Below are positions 44,352-52,457 of a stretch of DNA of 64,000 nucleotides, in pieces. This DNA is from an uncultured Eubacteriales bacterium. GTDB lineage: Bacteria; Bacillota; Clostridia; Peptostreptococcales; Anaerovoracaceae. The position numbers and the translations under genes are program-made. Each line of letters starts with the position of its first letter. The first letter of the stretch is position 1. Below the pieces are notes generated by a model. It was not told where the DNA came from, ran no database searches, and saw only the letters and a program-made list of their open reading frames with translations. The stretch spans positions 34,427 through 98,426 of the forward strand of contig CADBXM010000010.1 of NCBI GenBank assembly GCA_902798745.1. Reading direction: 5' to 3'.

Positions 44352-45405
44352 TTGAATTTACCTCTGTTTGTCTTTTTATATCGCCCCGATCCACAACGAG
44401 CCTATATCCAATGGCACGCATACGCGTATCGAGACACTGTCTGCACTGTGCGGATTCCTCACCGGTGCAGATCTTGTTATCGTAAAGTTCGTATTTTCCC
44501 CTAACCTCTACAGGGGAAAGGTTTGGCATCACTACATTTGCTCCGGCCTGTATACCCTTTTCCCGGCCATTAGGATCAATGGTGCCCAGCGCTGTAGTAG
44601 CAGGAAGCAGCACTGGTGGATGTATGAGACGGATGATGGAAAGAAGGTATAGCGTTTCTTCCACCGTCCCCGCAGGCATGTCTCGGAATGCCGTATCGTG
44701 ATGCGGGATGAACGGCCCTATGCCACACATATCGGGTTTGAATTCTTCGATGAACTTCAGGTCCTTTGCCAGTGTCTCCGGAGTCTGGAATGGCGAGCCG
44801 ACCATGAACCCGCAACCCACCTGATAACCAATGTCACGAAGGTCGTAGAGGCATTGCATGCGGTTTGCGAATGACATCTCCTTTGGGTGAAGTCTCGCGT
44901 AGTGCTCAGGATCAGCCGTCTCGTGCCTTAGCAGATAGCGATCCGCTCCGGCATCGAACAGCTGCTTGTAGCTCTCCCTGCTGCGCTCACCCATCGAGAG
45001 CGTAACGGCACAGTCGGAATGGTTTTCTTTCAGTTTATATACTATGCCGCACAAAACAGGATCGGTGAAAAACGGATCATCACCGCCCTGCAGCACGAAT
45101 GTGCGAAACCCAAGCCGGTATCCCTCTGCGGCGCAGCTCAGAATGTCATCTTCCGTCAGCCGGTAACGGTTGGCATTATGGTTGTCCTTGCGTATGCCGC
45201 AGTACAGGCAGTTGTTTTTGCAAATACTGCTGATCTCAATGAGGCCCCGCGTGAACACATCGTTGCCGTATATGGCACGGCGCGTTTGCACAGCCAAGCC
45301 GGCGAGCTCGGCAGTTATATCCAGGGCACGACCCCGTATCAGCGCTGCATATTCCGATTCGGACAGGCTGTGTTTTTCCGAAAGCTTGTCAACAAGCTCC
45401 TTCAT
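44344..45405 (-). CDS. hydE: [FeFe]-hydrogenase maturase HydE
   Basis: This 353-residue radical SAM enzyme builds the dithiomethylamine bridge precursor. The SICKNNCLYCGIRKDN motif binds the SAM cluster, and the BATS-type C-terminus ends at the CRQCLDTRMRAIGY segment. It lies between hydF and hydG, overlapping hydG by 8 bp. Confidence 0.96.
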   Translation of the reverse strand: MKELVDKLSEKHSLSESEYAALIRGRALDITAELAGLAVQTRRAIYGNDVFTRGLIEISSICKNNCLYCGIRKDNHNANRYRLTEDDILSCAAEGYRLGFRTFVLQGGDDPFFTDPVLCGIVYKLKENHSDCAVTLSMGERSRESYKQLFDAGADRYLLRHETADPEHYARLHPKEMSFANRMQCLYDLRDIGYQVGCGFMVGSPFQTPETLAKDLKFIEEFKPDMCGIGPFIPHHDTAFRDMPAGTVEETLYLLSIIRLIHPPVLLPATTALGTIDPNGREKGIQAGANVVMPNLSPVEVRGKYELYDNKICTGEESAQCRQCLDTRMRAIGYRLVVDRGDIKRQTEVNSNV

Positions 45406-45421
45406 TCCATGCCCTCCTATA

Positions 45422-46621
45422 TCACTCCTCTATCAGCGCGTGCAGTTCGGGAAACAAGCGTAGACTTCGCTCCAATGTCCCGGTCATACGCGCGATGGCA
45501 ATACCGTAGTTGGTAAAAGCCACGCCCTGTGAAAGCGCCGTTTGCATGCGGTACTTCAGCACCGTATCTGTGAGCATGCAACCACCGCAGTGAATAACCA
45601 AACTGAATGGTGAAAGGTCTACCGGAAAGTCCCGTCCGGAGCATGTCTCTATCAGTATATCCGCGCCGGTATACTGCCGAAGCCAGCGTGGGATCTTAAC
45701 AGTTCCTATGTCGCCGCACTGCCGGTGATGTGTGCACCCCTCTGCCAGCAACACCTTATCGCCGTCTTTAAGTTCATCCACTGCTGCGATGCCTTCGACC
45801 GCAGCTCGCAGAAAGCCCTTATACCTCGCCATCAATATGGAAAATGAGGTCAGCGGCACTTCATCCGCAACTACATCGTTCACCATGCTGAAAACCTGAC
45901 TGTCGGTGATCACCAGCTTCGGAGGTTCCGAGAGTCGTTCGAATGTCTGCATAAGTTCTGTTTCGCGGCACACCAGCGGCAGCGCTCCTGCGTCCAACAG
46001 GTCACGGATGGTCTGCTGCTGGGGCAGTATCAGACGGCCTTTTGGCGCGGATTCGTCCATCGGGCACACCAGTATGACCACATCGCCGGTCTCCACCAGG
46101 TCGCCCGCAAGTCTTCTGCCGGCACCTTCCGGGATCGCACGTGCAAGTGCCTCTTTGAAGTCATACACGCCGGCTCCTGTCAGCGCGCTCACCGGAAAAG
46201 CGTTCTCCACCGGTGATTGCGCACCCGGGAGATCAGATTTATTCCATGCTATCAGATATGGAAGACCTCTCTCTCTGATTCGTGAAAGCAGTGATTCGTC
46301 AAATACAGACATGCCACGCTTGGCGTCCACTACAAGAACCACCACGTCAGCGCGGTTCAGCGTGTCTTCAGCGCGTTTGACGCGAAGATCGCCCAGTGAA
46401 CCTTCGTCATCCAGGCCCGGGGTATCTATGATGACCACCGGTCCCAGTGGCTTTAACTCCATAGCCTTCTGCACGGGATCCGTAGTAGTCCCCTCGATTT
46501 CCGAGACGATGGAAAGCGCCTGATTGGTGATGGCATTGACCAAACTGGACTTCCCTGCATTACGACAACCAAAGAATCCGATGTGTGTCCGCTCGGCAGA
46601 TGGGCTTACATTCATACTCAT
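45422..46621 (-). CDS. hydF: [FeFe]-hydrogenase maturation GTPase HydF
   Basis: This 399-residue scaffold GTPase carries the nascent H-cluster. Its N-terminal G domain has FFGCRNAGKSSLVNA, the middle is a dimerisation domain, and the C-terminal cluster site is EGCTHHRQCGD (CxH) with VIHCGGCML (HCxxC). It sits 119 bp downstream of hydA across a large inverted repeat and 17 bp upstream of hydE. Confidence 0.95.
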   Translation of the reverse strand: MSMNVSPSAERTHIGFFGCRNAGKSSLVNAITNQALSIVSEIEGTTTDPVQKAMELKPLGPVVIIDTPGLDDEGSLGDLRVKRAEDTLNRADVVVLVVDAKRGMSVFDESLLSRIRERGLPYLIAWNKSDLPGAQSPVENAFPVSALTGAGVYDFKEALARAIPEGAGRRLAGDLVETGDVVILVCPMDESAPKGRLILPQQQTIRDLLDAGALPLVCRETELMQTFERLSEPPKLVITDSQVFSMVNDVVADEVPLTSFSILMARYKGFLRAAVEGIAAVDELKDGDKVLLAEGCTHHRQCGDIGTVKIPRWLRQYTGADILIETCSGRDFPVDLSPFSLVIHCGGCMLTDTVLKYRMQTALSQGVAFTNYGIAIARMTGTLERSLRLFPELHALIEE

Positions 46622-46679
46622 GCTTTATGCTCCCATATCAGGTATCACAAAAATGCCGTATCCTCAAAAAAGACGGCAG

Positions 46680-46715
46680 TTCGCCCGCTCGGATCAAAAT
46701 ATCCGAACGAGCGAA
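46680..46715. terminator. Large hairpin between hydA and hydF (partial terminator or processing site)
   Basis: TTCGCCCGCTCGGAT and ATCCGAACGAGCGAA form a 15-bp stem with two G-U pairs. On the plus strand it is followed by TTTTT. On the minus strand T-rich sequence (TCTTTTTT) comes about 7 nt later. It may reduce read-through from the structural to the maturation genes. Confidence 0.6.
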
Positions 46716-46739
46716 TTTTTCGTGTGTTTTAATTAGTAT

Positions 46740-48509
46740 TTACAGAGTCCACACGCTCTGGTCAGTGTGCAGCAACTCGTGAGACTTATGTGAAAGTGGC
46801 TCTCCGAAGTATTCATCGTAAAGCGCTATCACATCAGGGTTCTCATGTGAGTAGCGGATCGCATTGGCTTCATCGAGCCTGTCGAGCATGGAGCCTCTGC
46901 AAGCTGCGTACTCTTCGCCATCATGTATAGGCTGTCCACCGCCGCCTGCGCAGCCGCCCGGGCACGCCATTATCTCAACGAAGTCATAGCTCACTTCGCC
47001 TGCTTTGATGGCTTCGATCAGCTTGCCTGTGTTGGCAAGGCCACTCGTTACAGCAGTTCTCACTACAGCATCGCCTACATTATATTCAGCTTCTCTCCAT
47101 GGTCTGCCTTCTCCGGCCGATCTTCCTTCAGGCCCCATGTCGCAGAACACTTCAGGCGCAGGCTTTTCACCTGTTACCAGGAAATAAGCGCTTCTGAGCG
47201 CAGCTTCCATAACACCGCCTGTACGTCCGAAGATGACAGCAGCGCCTGTGCCTGTACCGAGAGGTGAATCGAATTCGATCTCATCGAGCTGATCGACATG
47301 TACCGTGCGCAGCAATCTTGAAAATTCGCGCGTTGTAAGCACCATATCGACATCCTTTGCCGCCGCATCCTGAAGTTCCGGCACATCGCACTCATACTTC
47401 TTGGCTGTACATGGCATTATAGAGATGCAGAATATCTTCTCCGGATCTACTCCTATCCTTTCGGCGAAATATGACTTTGTGACCGAGCCGAACATCTGCT
47501 GCGGAGACTTGGCGCTCGAAAGCTGAGGCACCATCTCAGGATACTTCATCTTTATGTACCGTACCCAGCCCGGACAGCAGGACGTGAACATCGGAAAATC
47601 TCCGCGGCGCTTTCCGGCTGCGAATTCTCCCTTCGGCAGGCCGTCCCTCTCACCGAGGAACTGAAGCAGCTCACTTCCCTCTTCCATAATGGTGAGGTCG
47701 GCGGTGAAGTTAGTGTCGAATACATAGTCGACTCCCAGCGCTTTGATAGCAGCCGCCATTCTCTTTTCTGTTGCGACCTCTTTAGGGAGACCAAGCATCT
47801 CGCCATAGGCAGACCTTACAGCCGGCGCTACCTGTACCACAGTGATCACATCAGGGTCATCGACTGCATTATAGAATTTGCTCGTATCGTCTCTTGCCGT
47901 AAGCGCGCCGGTCGGGCAGTGAGTGATGCACTGTCCGCAAAGAGCGCACATCGTATGCAGCTCGCCTCTTCTCGGATCCAGTCCGATATACGAGCGCCTG
48001 CCTGTTCCGAGTATGTCCCATACAGACAGTTCCTGTATCTTATGACATTCGTTGTAGCATCTGAAACACGTGACGCACTTCGAGTCATCGCGGATCAGCG
48101 GTTCCGTTAAGTCCCACTTGAGTGTCGCATGAGGATTCTCAACGATCTGACTCGTTATATTGAATTCCTTCGCGATATCCTGGAGCGCGCACGAGCCGTC
48201 TCTTATGCATGATGTACACGAAGTATTATGCCTCGTGAGTATGAGTTTGACGTTGTTTTTCCTGGCGTTTCTTACTCTACGGGAATTGGTTTTGATTACC
48301 ATCCCGTCAGAACAGACTGTATTGCAAGCCGCAAGCAGTCTGTCTGCGCCTTCTACTTCTACTACGCAGACCCTGCAGGCAGCCACTTCGTTGATTTCTT
48401 TGAAGTAGCAGAGCCTTGGGATCCTTATCCCCACAGATTCGGCCGCTTCGAGTATTTTAGTGCCCTCAGGCACTTCGGTCTTGATTCCGTCTATTGTGAT
48501 CTTTACCAT
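46740..48509 (-). CDS. hydA: [FeFe]-hydrogenase catalytic subunit with NuoG-like N-terminus
   Basis: This 589-residue group A hydrogenase has a [2Fe-2S] domain (LCYFKE to ACRVCVVEVEG), a His/Cys-ligated cluster (HNTSCTSCIRDGSCAL), and two [4Fe-4S] clusters (CVTCFRCYNEC, CALCGQCITHCPTG). The H-cluster motifs are TSCCPGW (L1), MPCTAKKYE (L2) and MACPGGCAGGGGQP (L3). It evolves or oxidises H2. It overlaps the upstream flavoprotein gene by 7 bp, so the two are expected to form one complex. No HydB/HydC (NuoF/NuoE-type) partners are present. Confidence 0.96.
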   Translation of the reverse strand: MVKITIDGIKTEVPEGTKILEAAESVGIRIPRLCYFKEINEVAACRVCVVEVEGADRLLAACNTVCSDGMVIKTNSRRVRNARKNNVKLILTRHNTSCTSCIRDGSCALQDIAKEFNITSQIVENPHATLKWDLTEPLIRDDSKCVTCFRCYNECHKIQELSVWDILGTGRRSYIGLDPRRGELHTMCALCGQCITHCPTGALTARDDTSKFYNAVDDPDVITVVQVAPAVRSAYGEMLGLPKEVATEKRMAAAIKALGVDYVFDTNFTADLTIMEEGSELLQFLGERDGLPKGEFAAGKRRGDFPMFTSCCPGWVRYIKMKYPEMVPQLSSAKSPQQMFGSVTKSYFAERIGVDPEKIFCISIMPCTAKKYECDVPELQDAAAKDVDMVLTTREFSRLLRTVHVDQLDEIEFDSPLGTGTGAAVIFGRTGGVMEAALRSAYFLVTGEKPAPEVFCDMGPEGRSAGEGRPWREAEYNVGDAVVRTAVTSGLANTGKLIEAIKAGEVSYDFVEIMACPGGCAGGGGQPIHDGEEYAACRGSMLDRLDEANAIRYSHENPDVIALYDEYFGEPLSHKSHELLHTDQSVWTL

Positions 48510-50323
48510 GATTCACGACCTCCTCTCACGCTGCCCATGCCGTAGTGATCGCACCTGAGGCATCTGGAACACTCCTGTTGTAATTCCTGATCCGTCATTC
48601 TTCCTTCGATAATGCTGAAGTCGCCTGCTCTGTCAAGAGCTTCTCTTTCAGGCAGATTGACCCTTCCTGTCTTGTACGGGATCTTCGCATTAGCATAAGG
48701 TATCTCAATATCTCTCGGCAGTCTATGGTTGTAACCAAGCGCCTGGTCGATATTAGCAGCGGCAGTCTTGCCGGCCTCGACCGCCCTTATTACTGTAGAT
48801 GGGCCGCTCGTTACGTCTCCGCCCGAGAAAACCAGACCTTCAGTGTCTACCAAAGTATCATCTCCAGCGCTTATCCTGTTTCTGCTTGTAGGCACACCTG
48901 CAGCTTCAAACGCTTCACTGTCTATCTTCTGGCCTATCGCGGCAACTACTATGTCACATTCGATCCTGACTTCGTCCTTTTCGGCACTCATCGGCATCGG
49001 TCTTCCGCGATCGTATTCGCCCGGGATCTGAGGCTGGACTATAAGGGCGGACACCTTGTCGTCCGCATCCGTTTCGATCCTCACAGGAACTGCCATTGTC
49101 ATGAACCTGCATGTTTCAGCGATCGCGCCGAGCACTTCCTCAGGCTGAGCTGTCATGTCCTCCTGCCTTCTCCTGTATACGCAGGTGACATCGGCGCCGA
49201 GCCTCTTCGCTGTCCTGGTGCAGTCCATCGCGACATTGCCGCCACCTACTATGGCAACTCTCTTTCCCTTTAAGTCAGGGGCTTCGTCATCGCCCATCGC
49301 TCTCAACAGTTCTACGGCCGAAAGCACACCTTCGGCATCCTCTCCCTCGATTCCGAGCTTGTTGGCCGCGTGCGCTCCGATCGAAATATATACCGCATCG
49401 TACTCCTGCTTTATCGAGTTAAATTCGGTATCAGTGATGTCACATTCAAGCTTTACCTCAACACCTGTTGAAAGGATAGTGTCTATGTCGTATGCAAGAT
49501 ATTCATCCGGGAGGCGGTATCTTGGAATGCCGTAGCGCATCATGCCTCCGAGTTTTTTGCGTCTTTCAAACAGCGTGGTCTGATGGCCCATAAGCTGCAG
49601 GTAGTATGCGACAGTGAGTCCCGAAGGACCTCCACCTATGATGGCGATCTTCTTGCCCGTCGATGGCATGCATTCAGGGGGATCTACTTTGCCCGCTCCG
49701 TCAACAGCCGAACGTTTGATGCCGCGTATATTTACCGAATCATCTATCATGTTCCTTCTGCAGTAGCGTTCACACGGATGCTCGCATACGAGGGCACACG
49801 AAGCCGGGAACGGGTTATCGTAACGGATCACTCTTACAGCATCCGCATATCTGCCTGCTTTGGTAAGTGCGATATAGCCCGGCACATCTACATTCGCAGG
49901 GCAACCCTTCATACATGGGACAGATTCCACTACCGAACTGCACACGCCATTGTTGACATGGGATTCGAGATCGGTCCAGGCTTCCTGTATCGCTTTGGAC
50001 AGATCATCTGCCGCGGAAAAGCCTATCGCACAGTCGGCGCTGTCTCTGATCGTATCAAGCAGTTCCTTGATGTCTGTGAGATGCTTAGGCGATCCTTTTC
50101 CGTCTTCGACTTCCTCAAGCAGCTCAGCCACTCTTTCGAGCCCGACCTTGCATGGAATGCATTTGCCGCAGCTCTCGGAGAGGCACTGTCTTGCGTAGGA
50201 CGCGCACATGTTGACCGGACAGTTGCCTGCAGGAGCAACGTGGCTTCTGCGGATACGGTCATTCAGGAGTCCTTTCATCGCAATGACAGTTCTTGAGTCA
50301 TTGTTGATGCTCAATCTATTCAT
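48503..50323 (-). CDS. NAD(P)H-linked flavoprotein: NuoF Fe-S domain fused to GltD-like oxidoreductase, hydrogenase partner
   Basis: This 606-residue protein has at residues 45-65 the NuoF C-terminal cluster motif SESCGKCIPCKVG. A Fer4_20-type domain (CMKGCPANVDVPGY, CALVCEHPCERYC) is followed by a GltD-like two-nucleotide fold: FAD loop IIGGGPSGLTVAYYL and NAD(P)H loop VAIVGGGNVAMDC with downstream VYRRRQEDM, an arginine set that in GltD relatives favours NADPH. The C-terminus CSRCLRC may hold another cluster. There is no NuoF FMN domain. It overlaps hydA by 7 bp, so it probably couples NAD(P)H to H2. An AAGGAGAAATC site precedes the start. Confidence 0.88.
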   Translation of the reverse strand: MNRLSINNDSRTVIAMKGLLNDRIRRSHVAPAGNCPVNMCASYARQCLSESCGKCIPCKVGLERVAELLEEVEDGKGSPKHLTDIKELLDTIRDSADCAIGFSAADDLSKAIQEAWTDLESHVNNGVCSSVVESVPCMKGCPANVDVPGYIALTKAGRYADAVRVIRYDNPFPASCALVCEHPCERYCRRNMIDDSVNIRGIKRSAVDGAGKVDPPECMPSTGKKIAIIGGGPSGLTVAYYLQLMGHQTTLFERRKKLGGMMRYGIPRYRLPDEYLAYDIDTILSTGVEVKLECDITDTEFNSIKQEYDAVYISIGAHAANKLGIEGEDAEGVLSAVELLRAMGDDEAPDLKGKRVAIVGGGNVAMDCTRTAKRLGADVTCVYRRRQEDMTAQPEEVLGAIAETCRFMTMAVPVRIETDADDKVSALIVQPQIPGEYDRGRPMPMSAEKDEVRIECDIVVAAIGQKIDSEAFEAAGVPTSRNRISAGDDTLVDTEGLVFSGGDVTSGPSTVIRAVEAGKTAAANIDQALGYNHRLPRDIEIPYANAKIPYKTGRVNLPEREALDRAGDFSIIEGRMTDQELQQECSRCLRCDHYGMGSVRGGRESW

Positions 50324-50364
50324 TTGATTTCTCCTTACAATATCTATATATCTACTGTTCTTTA

Positions 50365-50370
50365 ATTATA
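50365..50370 (-). promoter_or_regulatory. Likely -10 box of the hydrogenase operon
   Basis: A perfect TATAAT lies on the minus strand 42 bp before the flavoprotein start. The -35 sequence 17 bp upstream is weak (GTGCTA-like), suggesting activator-dependent or weak use. Confidence 0.4.
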
Positions 50371-50415
50371 ACCCATTTTTAATGTAATAGCACGAGCAAA
50401 GATGCCTGCATTTAT

Positions 50416-50453
50416 CAACAAAAAGGCGATGAGCTGACAGCTGTCAGTTCGCC
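50416..50453 (-). terminator. Second terminator-like hairpin with a 14-bp palindrome, upstream of the hydrogenase promoter
   Basis: CTGACAGCTGTCAG (50434-50447) is a perfect palindrome, extended by GGCGA/TCGCC and followed on the minus strand by TTTTTG. It is the second hairpin after the leucine-rich-repeat gene. It could alternatively be a regulator site or a leader attenuator. Confidence 0.6.
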
Positions 50454-50502
50454 CCTCTTGCAAGCTCCCATCTGCATATTTATGTCTGCTCTACTGTAGT
50501 AC

Positions 50503-50533
50503 AAAAGCAAAAGACCGGAAGACCCGGTCTTTT
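50503..50533 (-). terminator. Intrinsic terminator of the leucine-rich-repeat gene
   Basis: AAAAGACCGG and CCGGTCTTTT form a perfect 10-bp stem, followed on the minus strand by GCTTTTG. It lies 29 bp past the stop. Confidence 0.85.
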
Positions 50534-50561
50534 GATATGTTTGATTCAAATGCCTGCCAAT

Positions 50562-51542
50562 TTACTTAATTTTAACTTTTGCACCAACGATCTTCTTGGT
50601 GAAGATCTTTTTGTAGGTTTTGACGTACTTTTTGTTGGTTTTCTTATTTCCGACTTTGATTTGTACAGTTTTGACTTTAGATCCCTTAAGGCACATCTTT
50701 ATCTTTGTCTTCCTAAGAAGCTTTGTTTTTATTATGACCTTTGTAACATTTGATCCTTTGAAAGCTTTTGCCTTGATTGTAAGTATATTAGAGCCAAGGG
50801 TAACCTTCTTGATCTTCTTACCTTTGAATGCCTTTGTCCCTACCTGTGTAACCTTAAAATCTGTTCCATTGATCGTTACTTCAGCAGGTACGGTCACCGA
50901 GCTCTTGTTTGGAGCTGCTGTATAAATGACACATCCAGGAGCAGAGCTGCTGACATTTTTCACCACCTTGACAGTAGCTCCGTTGACTTTTGCTGTAGTG
51001 CCGGGTTTGGCTCCGGTATTCTGAGTCTTTTTTTCAATTTTGGACGCTAAAATTGGATCTACCCGAAATCTTAATGTGACGGGAGACTCTGATTCATTGA
51101 CAAACACGAATAGGTCATCCATATTATCGTAGCACCCAAGCAAATCAGTTGCAGTGTCTACGCTTGGATTGCTTTTGCAGATCCCGCTGAGTATATTGTT
51201 AGATTCTACTCCGCCATCAGTAAACCAATGCTCAATATCCGCCTTTCCGTCGCCCGATACATAAAAAGCAGTAACCATGTAATCATATATACAGAAGTAA
51301 GTACTGGTCTCCTTTTCGCGTTTGTCCTTGAATCTGTAATATATTTTACCGCTCTCTGTCTTGGCCGGGACAGTTACGGTATAGTCCTTACCGCATTCAA
51401 TAACTTTTGCATCTTCATAATCAGCAAATACTTTCTCTGAATTCAATGAAAACGTCACTGCAAATGATAGTATGAATGTTATTATTGCTGCAATTAAAAG
51501 ATATGCCTTGTTGTGGCAAATCACTGATTGCCAGAGTTTCAT
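50562..51542 (-). CDS. Membrane-anchored or secreted protein with BspA-like leucine-rich repeats
   Basis: Starting at the ATG at 51542, with a perfect AAGGAGG site, it has about 326 residues. An N-terminal hydrophobic segment (AYLLIAAIITFILSFAVTF) could be an uncleaved anchor or signal peptide. The C-terminal third holds LRR_5/BspA-type repeats (VGTKAFKGKKIKKVTLGSN, AKAFKGSNVTKVII) and a strongly basic tail. The middle region is unrecognised and contains a sequence resembling bacterial pre-peptidase-like domains (YYRFKDKREKETST). A surface adhesin role is suggested by analogy only. Confidence 0.72.
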   Translation of the reverse strand: MKLWQSVICHNKAYLLIAAIITFILSFAVTFSLNSEKVFADYEDAKVIECGKDYTVTVPAKTESGKIYYRFKDKREKETSTYFCIYDYMVTAFYVSGDGKADIEHWFTDGGVESNNILSGICKSNPSVDTATDLLGCYDNMDDLFVFVNESESPVTLRFRVDPILASKIEKKTQNTGAKPGTTAKVNGATVKVVKNVSSSAPGCVIYTAAPNKSSVTVPAEVTINGTDFKVTQVGTKAFKGKKIKKVTLGSNILTIKAKAFKGSNVTKVIIKTKLLRKTKIKMCLKGSKVKTVQIKVGNKKTNKKYVKTYKKIFTKKIVGAKVKIK

Positions 51543-51675
51543 CTTATCCTCCTTATATCTCCATTTTGAAAGCCTTTCCGGCTGGTATTTATTTGTCAAC
51601 TCAGTAAGTTGATATTAAAATAATGATATAAAATGATTTCTGTAGAATCAAGTGGATGCTACCTTTTCACAGAAA

Positions 51676-51933
51676 TCAGGCGCTCTTATCTATCTCCCAT
51701 CTGCATTCTTTATAGAAAAAGAGCAGCTGATATTCTATCCTACGGCCTTCACATACTGTGAGGCAATCATAAACTATGCGAGTCATTCCACCCGCGCCAT
51801 ACCACTCTATATTCTTTATATCCGTAACTCTGACCGTCTTTTTTATGCCCCGCTCCACCACCTTAAATCTTATAGGTCTCGGTGAAAGAGCCCCTACATC
51901 GAACACGGCCAGCACATCTACCGCCTGTCTCAT
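51676..51933 (-). CDS. Small conserved clostridial protein, unknown function
   Basis: This protein of about 85 residues begins MRQAVDVLAVFDV and contains PIRFKVVERGIKKTVRVTDI and YDCLTVCEGRRIEYQLLFFYKECRWEI. The pattern looks like a small beta-sheet protein that I recall as common in Clostridia, but no function is known. The frame is open further upstream to 52029 (117 residues), but the first 32 codons lack protein-like composition and overlap the rpsT terminator, so an internal start at 51933 or 51942 is preferred. Confidence 0.6.
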   Translation of the reverse strand: MRQAVDVLAVFDVGALSPRPIRFKVVERGIKKTVRVTDIKNIEWYGAGGMTRIVYDCLTVCEGRRIEYQLLFFYKECRWEIDKSA

Positions 51934-52019
51934 AATCCTCATTATGCGTCCCGGTAATATAATAATATAGAACATGCGTTCGGATATCAACAGCCACCAT
52001 GCGTGTTTTTTATAAATAC

Positions 52020-52048
52020 AAAAAAACAAGCGGGAGACACTCCGCTTG
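52020..52048 (-). terminator. Intrinsic terminator of rpsT
   Basis: ACAAGCGG and CCGCTTGT form an 8-bp stem. On the minus strand it is followed by TTTTT, 42 bp past the rpsT stop. Confidence 0.9.
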
Positions 52049-52089
52049 TATGCGCATTTAACTTATACGCTGTGTGGGGACGGGTGAGT

Positions 52090-52359
52090 TTACTTTGCGC
52101 TGAGCGCGTTCAGTTTACTCTCGAATCTGCTGATCTTACGGGAGACAGTGTTCTTGTGGAATGTGCCCTTTGCAGCTGCCTGCATGAGCTTCTTCTCAAC
52201 ATGCTGGAAAGCCTTCTTTGCCTCATCGGCGTTGCCGGCTTCGATCGCAGCGAGGAATGCCTTTTCAGCTTCCTTGATGTGATTCTTAACTCTGATGTTT
52301 CTTGCTGTCTTCTTGTCGATTACACGGATTCTTTTCTTTGCGGATTTAATGTTTGCCAT
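52090..52359 (-). CDS. rpsT: 30S ribosomal protein S20
   Basis: This 89-residue basic protein has the S20 start MANIKSAKKRIRV, the helix KTARNIRVKNHIKEAEKAFLAAIE and the end KNTVSRKISRFESKLNAL. It binds 16S rRNA helices 9 and 44. It is monocistronic, and the terminator at 52020 lies in the start region of a downstream small gene. Confidence 0.97.
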   Translation of the reverse strand: MANIKSAKKRIRVIDKKTARNIRVKNHIKEAEKAFLAAIEAGNADEAKKAFQHVEKKLMQAAAKGTFHKNTVSRKISRFESKLNALSAK

Positions 52360-52457
52360 TTTTTACCCCACTTTCTTAATAAAATGCATTAATTCGCAAC
52401 GCTTATTGTATAGAAAAGCCCCTGCCAATGCAAGGACTTTCTGAACATAATATTTGA

